A stretch of DNA of 64,000 bases from the NCBI GenBank assembly GCA_944324635.1, contig CALUXC010000001.1, positions 186,001 through 250,000 of the forward strand. Direction: 5' to 3'. Below are positions 59,710-64,000 of the stretch, in pieces. This DNA is from Candidatus Avelusimicrobium intestinipullorum. GTDB taxonomy: Bacteria; Elusimicrobiota; Elusimicrobia; Elusimicrobiales; Elusimicrobiaceae. A model generated the notes under the pieces. That model did no database searches and was not told the origin of the DNA. It was given only the letters and a program-made list of their open reading frames with translations. Position 1 is the stretch's first letter; each line of letters begins with the position of its first letter. The position numbers and the translations under genes were made by a program.

Positions 59710-61404
59710 TTATTTAATTTTTTTGCCTTGTTCCAAAAGCAAGGTGAAGGTGGTCATGTCCGTGATTTCGGCGGGACCGAAGAATTGGATCGGTCCGGGG
59801 AACACGTACAGGTCTTCTTCCGCCCAAGCGGCACGATTTTTGGCCAAGTGTTTGAACGGTTCGCCTTTGAGTTCTACAAGCGCTTTCTTGATGACGGGTT
59901 TTTCTTTGCCTTTGCGGCGTTCGATGTTCATCATCATGGTCAGCGGGATACCGCCGCATTCCCAATCCTGGGTTTTCTTGGTCAGTTTGCGAACGGAGGA
60001 CAGGTACCCGGAGCATTTGTTGAGCGCCAGCATCGCGGCGTTGTAACCCAACGCGTAGGTGTAGTTGGCGTCAAACGTAGAAGGTACGCCGCAGCGGCCT
60101 TCATAGCCGAAGAAGTGGGTAATGGCGGAGAATTTACCGTCGTATTTGCCCGCTTTTTTCATTTCGGCCAGTTTGGTGCGCAGCATTTCCACCAGCAATT
60201 TTTCGGTTTCAATCAACGAAACCTGAACGTTGCCGTGCGGATCGCGGTCCAGCATCAGCTGGCTGGCGATGCCTTCGGGCAGGGATTTCATCAAATCCGC
60301 CAATTTGGCCGGGAGTTTGGAAATGATGAACGCTTTCTTTTCGGCGACGGAAGCCATTTTGGAAAGTTCGGCTTCGTTGTCGGCCAGCGAGTCGTTGAGC
60401 GCGCTGATGAGTTCTTTCATTTCCGGGATAAATTCAATCAGTCCTTCCGGCACGAGCACCACACCGTAGTTTTTGCCGGCTTTGGCGCGTTTGGCAATGA
60501 GCTGGGCCAGGTTGTCCACAATTTGGCCGAGGGTCATTTTCTTGGCCAGCACTTCTTCGCCAATCAGTACGGCGTTGGGGTGGGTTTTGAAGGCCACTTC
60601 CAGCGTAATGTGAGAAGCGCTTCTGCCCATCAAGCGGACAAAGTGCCAGTATTTGCGCGCGGAGTTTACGTCGCGGCAGATGTTGCCCACGAGTTCGGCG
60701 TAAATTTTGGTGGCGGTATCAAAACCGAAAGAGGTTTCAATTTGTTTGTTTTTCAAGTCGCCGTCAATGGTCTTGGGTACGCCGATGACGCTGATGTCCA
60801 CCCCTTGCTGTTTGAGGTATTCGGCAATCACGCAGGCGTTGGTGTTGGAGTCGTCTCCCCCCACTACCACGAGCGCGTCCATTTTGTTGGCGATTAAATT
60901 GTTTTTGGCGGCAGCCAATTGTTCTTCGGTTTCAATTTTGGTGCGGCCGGATTGAATCAAATCAAACCCGCCGGTGTTGCGGTAATCTTTCATCAACGCG
61001 GGGGTGATTTCTACCCATTTATTGTCCACAATGCCGCTGGGGCCGCCCAAAAAGCCGAACAATTTGTTTTTGGAGTTGGCTTTTTTGAGGCCGTCCAGCA
61101 AGCCGCCGATGACGTTATGCCCGCCCGGCGCCTGACCGCCGGAGAGCACCACGCCCACGCGTACGGCTTTTTTGGCTACGGCGCTGTTGGCGCCTTTAAC
61201 GAACGTAATTTCCGGCAAACCGTATGTATTGGGGAAAATCCGCTTGACGGCGGCCTGGTCGGCTACGCTTTTGGTGGCTTTGCCGAGTTTCGGTTTTACG
61301 GAAGCAGGGCCTTTTTGCAAAATAGCAGGCAGCACGGGCTGAAATTTGCAGCGGTGCCGCTGAAGTTGAGAACACTCACATTTAACGGTGCGTTTAATGG
61401 ACAT
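59710..61404 (-). CDS. pfp: PPi-dependent 6-phosphofructokinase
   Basis: The 564-residue enzyme belongs to the long PFP group. It phosphorylates fructose 6-phosphate with pyrophosphate in a reversible glycolytic step. Key motifs: SGGQAPGGHN, GFLGGPSG, GGDDSNT (the Asp marks PPi rather than ATP use), PKTIDGD and MGRSASH. ATG 61404 is chosen since AGGAG lies 6 nt upstream; the alternative ATG at 61410 is too close. The basic, Cys-containing N-terminal 50 residues are an extension. A terminator follows. Confidence 0.95.
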   Translation of the reverse strand: MSIKRTVKCECSQLQRHRCKFQPVLPAILQKGPASVKPKLGKATKSVADQAAVKRIFPNTYGLPEITFVKGANSAVAKKAVRVGVVLSGGQAPGGHNVIGGLLDGLKKANSKNKLFGFLGGPSGIVDNKWVEITPALMKDYRNTGGFDLIQSGRTKIETEEQLAAAKNNLIANKMDALVVVGGDDSNTNACVIAEYLKQQGVDISVIGVPKTIDGDLKNKQIETSFGFDTATKIYAELVGNICRDVNSARKYWHFVRLMGRSASHITLEVAFKTHPNAVLIGEEVLAKKMTLGQIVDNLAQLIAKRAKAGKNYGVVLVPEGLIEFIPEMKELISALNDSLADNEAELSKMASVAEKKAFIISKLPAKLADLMKSLPEGIASQLMLDRDPHGNVQVSLIETEKLLVEMLRTKLAEMKKAGKYDGKFSAITHFFGYEGRCGVPSTFDANYTYALGYNAAMLALNKCSGYLSSVRKLTKKTQDWECGGIPLTMMMNIERRKGKEKPVIKKALVELKGEPFKHLAKNRAAWAEEDLYVFPGPIQFFGPAEITDMTTFTLLLEQGKKIK

Positions 61405-61478
61405 TGTCATCTCCTGTAAAAAATGAAAAACCTTTTATTTATTATACAAAATTCCGCTCGTACGCATAAGGGAAACGC

Positions 61479-62546
61479 CTAAAAATCAAACCACAGCTGC
61501 CCGCTGTTGCGGGCGGAAGTTTGCGGCGGGTTGGAAAGCGTCAGCCCGATTAGGCGCACTTTGCGGGAAGCGAAAGCCGTTTTGGCAAGAAGTTTTTCCC
61601 CTTCCAAAAAGAAGGCTTCTTCCGTTTCAACCGGCGCGGGCAAGGTTTGCGAGCGGGTGATTTGCTTAAAATCGGCATATTTTAGTTTAAGCGTAACGGT
61701 GCGGCCTAAAAAATGGATTTTCTGGGCACGGGCCCAGGCTTTTTGCGCGGCGGCGCGCAGTTCCTGCAGCAGAAAAGCGCGGTCGGAAGAGTCTTCCAAA
61801 AAAGTATTTTCCGCCCCGATGGAGCGATGGGTTCGGTTTGTCTCTACCTTGCGCTCGTCTATACCGCGGGCGTAGCCAAAATAGGCCTGGCCGGCTTTGC
61901 CAAAGGCCCGAACCAGTTCCGCTTCGGTTTTTTGGCGCAGGTCCGCCCCTGTGTAAATACCCATGCGGTGCATTTTGCGGGCCGTAACGGCGCCAATACC
62001 AAAAAATTTTTCCACGGGAAGTTTAGCCACAAATTTTTCCACCTGGCGGGGCGAAATGACAAAGAGTCCGTTTGGCTTTTTATAGTCGGACGCAATTTTT
62101 GCCAGCATTTTGTTGACGGACACTCCTGCCGAAGCCGTCAGGCCGGTGGCTTCAAAAATTTTGGCCTTTATTTCCTGGGCGGCCTGCGTGGCGCAGGGAA
62201 GGTGCGATACGTCCAGAAACGCCTCATCTATAGAAAGAGGTTCCACCAAATCCGTATATTGAAGGAAAATAGCGCGTATTTGGCGGGATACGGCTTTGTA
62301 CACGTCCATACGGGCGGGAATAAAAATGAGATGGGGGCATCTTTGGCGGGCGCGCAGGGCCGATAGGGCCGAGTGTACGCCGTATTTGCGCGCTTCGTAG
62401 CTGGCGGTGGCCACCACGCCGCGCGGGCCCGCATGTCCAACGGCTATGGGTTTGCCGCGCAGGGCGGGATTGTCGCGCTGTTCAATGGAGGCAAAGAAGG
62501 CGTCCATATCTATATGAATGATTTTGCGTACGGGTATACTGGCCAT
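61479..62546 (-). CDS. dinB: DNA polymerase IV (Y-family)
   Basis: The 355-residue translesion polymerase has IHIDMDAFFASIEQRDNP, YEARKYGVHSALS, LSIDEAFLDVSHLPC and the helix-hairpin-helix KFFGIGAVTARKMHRMGIYT, then a little-finger domain. The start is ATG 62546 (MASIPVRK); TACAAT lies 8 nt upstream on the minus strand, with no Shine-Dalgarno sequence. It lacks an obvious beta-clamp motif at the extreme C-terminus (ends SGQLWFDF, where QLWFDF resembles the QLxLF clamp-binding consensus). No LexA box was recognised. Confidence 0.95.
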   Translation of the reverse strand: MASIPVRKIIHIDMDAFFASIEQRDNPALRGKPIAVGHAGPRGVVATASYEARKYGVHSALSALRARQRCPHLIFIPARMDVYKAVSRQIRAIFLQYTDLVEPLSIDEAFLDVSHLPCATQAAQEIKAKIFEATGLTASAGVSVNKMLAKIASDYKKPNGLFVISPRQVEKFVAKLPVEKFFGIGAVTARKMHRMGIYTGADLRQKTEAELVRAFGKAGQAYFGYARGIDERKVETNRTHRSIGAENTFLEDSSDRAFLLQELRAAAQKAWARAQKIHFLGRTVTLKLKYADFKQITRSQTLPAPVETEEAFFLEGEKLLAKTAFASRKVRLIGLTLSNPPQTSARNSGQLWFDF

Positions 62547-62607
62547 GTTTCTATATTGTAGCACTTTGCCGCGGGGGCGCTTGAAAGGGGCGGCGGTGAT
62601 AAAATTT

Positions 62608-62636
62608 TTGAATGTTTGGTTAATTTGTTGTAAAAT
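62608..62636 (+). promoter_or_regulatory. Promoter of tRNA-Arg
   Basis: TTGAAT (62608-62613) and TAAAAT (62631-62636) are exactly 17 bp apart. The tRNA begins about 35 bp downstream. Confidence 0.6.
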
Positions 62637-62671
62637 ATATGTAGCCGCAAGTGGCGGTGCAGTTGAATTTG

Positions 62672-62743
62672 GCCCCCATAGCTCAATGGATAGAGCATCT
62701 GCCTTCTAAGCAGGGGATATAGGTTCGATTCCTATTGGGGGTA
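62672..62743 (+). tRNA. tRNA-Arg (anticodon TCT)
   Basis: A cloverleaf can be drawn: acceptor GCCCCCA with TGGGGGT, D-stem GCTC/GAGC, anticodon loop CTTCTAA with anticodon TCT, a short variable loop and T-arm ATAGG/CCTAT around TTCGATT. CCA is not encoded. It reads AGA codons. A strong terminator follows. Confidence 0.93.
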
Positions 62744-62751
62744 TTTTTATT

Positions 62752-62790
62752 AAAAGGATTTTGGCTTTTAACCTGCCAAAATCCTTTTTT
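62752..62790 (+). terminator. Rho-independent terminator of the tRNA gene
   Basis: The stem AAAGGATTTTGGC/GCCAAAATCCTTT is followed by a T-run, giving a single-gene tRNA unit. Confidence 0.88.
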
Positions 62791-63083
62791 ATCATATTCC
62801 CCCCGCGCCAAGCAAGCCCGCAAAAACTTTCGCCGCCCAGCCTAATGGCGGGACAAAAACATGCCTGTTTTTGGAAAAATACCGTCGGAAAACTCCTTGA
62901 AAAAATATATTTTATGCCGCGCCCTTAGGGCCCAAAAATAGATGGGTCTAATAAACCCAAAAAGGATAGGTCCAAAAAACCCTTAAAAATAGGACTTTTT
63001 TTTATAGATTTTTTATCGGAAAAATAGTATAGTAAAAAAATATAAAAAAGAAAAACTAGAAGCAGAAAAAAAGGAGCATCCTT
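62791..63083. other. Intergenic region with GGYCCAAA motifs
   Basis: About 290 bp lie before the last gene. It contains TAGGGCCCAAA (62926-62936), GATGGGTCTAA (62941) and ATAGGTCCAAA (62966-62976), then an A/T-rich stretch with TATAGT (63028-63033) as a possible -10 box. Confidence 0.5.
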
Positions 63084-64000
63084 ATGAGAAAAGTATTAGT
63101 CCCGCTGTTAATGCTCTGTTTGTCCGTTCCCGGGTTTGCGCAAGGTGGCAAACTCGCCAAAACGGCCGGAAAAGCCTTGGTACAAAAACCTTCCAAGGTG
63201 GTACGTAATATCTCCAGCAAAGAATTGCTGGCGCGGTACCAGCTGTATGCGCAGTCTATTCGCACGCTGCAGCAAGTACACGCTCAACAGGCCGCCGCTG
63301 CCCTGATTGACCCGCAGTTGGAACAGGCCGCCCGTATGGCTTATTTGGAAAAGCTGAATGCCGAATCTGCCGCTGCCTTGTCCGAACTGACGGCCAATAT
63401 GAAGAAGGAATATGCCAAGTGGGCCGATGTGCTGTTGCGCGAACGCAACGCTAAATATCTGCCGAAAAAGGACCCGGCTATTCCCGGTTTGCTGGCCTTC
63501 TCTCCCGATCCGTTGCGCCAGCCGCACATGACTCCGCGTTTTTACCGCGAATGGTTGGATACCATTCCCGAATATGAAGATTTGCCTGAAGAATTTTCCG
63601 GGTTGGTCTTTGCGCTTCGCAAGAAACTTCACACCATGGATGTGGAAGTGGTACAGGCTGTACGCGCTTATATGAAAGCGAAAGTGCGCCTGGATCCGAC
63701 GGATGAAGCCGTCAGCCGCTACTACCGCAAACAAATGAGAGAAGCCAACCGCGAACTGCTTAGACTTTCTAAAGAATCTGCCCAGTGCGTGGCGGACCTG
63801 GTGTATCTGCTGAACTTGTATCCCACTCTCTTCAAAGATTCTTTGAAGTTGTTGGCCAACCAGCTGGATACCTCCATGCAGACGGAATTTACCACCTATC
63901 TGCGTGCCAGAATTAAAGAACCCAAAAAGAAGTTCTTAAATGCCAGACCGGTCGGATTTAACAATAATTCCGCCCCCAACGAACCAATGAAAGGTACTAC
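63084..64000 (+). CDS. Exported helical protein, paralogue of 38584 gene (partial)
   Basis: The gene continues past the window end, so only about 305 residues are seen. It starts MRKVLVPLLMLCLSVPGFAQ (signal peptide) with AAGGAG before ATG. The mature part is helical and charged, and its CVADLVYLLNLYPTLFKDSL block matches CTQMLYLMQTNPDIFKEDLF of the 38584 gene. No catalytic motif is present. Three GGYCC-type boxes upstream link its control to other exported-protein genes in the window. Confidence 0.75.
   Translation, partial: MRKVLVPLLMLCLSVPGFAQGGKLAKTAGKALVQKPSKVVRNISSKELLARYQLYAQSIRTLQQVHAQQAAAALIDPQLEQAARMAYLEKLNAESAAALSELTANMKKEYAKWADVLLRERNAKYLPKKDPAIPGLLAFSPDPLRQPHMTPRFYREWLDTIPEYEDLPEEFSGLVFALRKKLHTMDVEVVQAVRAYMKAKVRLDPTDEAVSRYYRKQMREANRELLRLSKESAQCVADLVYLLNLYPTLFKDSLKLLANQLDTSMQTEFTTYLRARIKEPKKKFLNARPVGFNNNSAPNEPMKGT

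Noticed and set aside
1..64000. Insertion sequences, prophage or integrase genes
   Set aside because: No transposase, integrase, capsid or terminase motif was found on either strand, and no long terminal inverted repeats were recognised.

Overview
The window looks like chromosomal DNA of a diderm (outer-membrane), fermentative, probably anaerobic bacterium. Genes are dense and roughly half GC by eye, with short intergenic spacers that usually end in strong stem-loop terminators. The gene set includes PPi-dependent phosphofructokinase, acetate kinase, an Ala/Gly-cation symporter, an OmpP1/FadL porin, an OprB-like porin, Pal-like and other lipoproteins, and many Sec-exported proteins of unknown function. 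This mix fits an uncultured gut member of the Elusimicrobiota best, but no rRNA or universal marker gene is present, so the assignment is an inference. No phage genes, transposases, CRISPR arrays or rRNA genes were seen.

Layout. 1-4.3 kb: exported or lipoprotein genes around a compact cluster of DnaA boxes (2429-2563) that is a candidate oriC. 4.3-11.5 kb: MscS-type channel, AGCS symporter, nadA-nadC-aminotransferase operon, OsmC-like protein. 11.6-17.5 kb: exported protein, PiT phosphate transporter with its DUF47 partner, acetate kinase, NHL-repeat protein. 17.6-25.4 kb: a 1883-residue alpha-2-macroglobulin coupled to pbpC. 25.4-30.4 kb: MATE exporter, MORN-like protein, HI0933-type flavoprotein and two low-complexity exported proteins. 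30.4-34.5 kb: an unusual non-coding locus (G-tracts, about 21-bp-phased ATATGG repeats, CTAG-rich DNA, then about 1.1 kb of very AT-rich DNA) ending at a winged-helix-like gene whose promoter lies inside a TTGACATATGTCAA operator array. 34.5-44.4 kb: mutY, OmpP1/FadL, TPR protein, dCMP deaminase, small DMT protein, an exported paralogue, and a TolC-MacA-MacB efflux operon. 44.6-49.9 kb: a Sec-exported helical domain fused to an MFS transporter, then an ECF sigma factor, its anti-sigma factor and a coiled-coil periplasmic protein. 50-59.6 kb: GtrA, M50-like protein, OprB-like porin, K+ channel, sirtuin, HD protein, menorin-like protein, DUF805 protein, and a DNA methyltransferase overlapping an exported-protein gene. 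59.7-64 kb: PPi-phosphofructokinase, DNA polymerase IV, tRNA-Arg(TCT) and a truncated exported paralogue.

Three things stand out. First, the 30.4-34.0 kb locus has the architecture of an iteron, partition or replication-control element and carries no recognisable coding genes except the DNA-binding protein. Second, a shared upstream motif, roughly (C/A)T(A/G)GGYCCAAA just upstream of the -35 box, precedes at least five transcription units, nearly all for exported proteins, and looks like an undescribed regulon. Third, at least eight genes have a -10 hexamer only 6-9 nt before ATG and most lack a Shine-Dalgarno sequence, which implies widespread leaderless transcripts beside conventional RBS-led genes.
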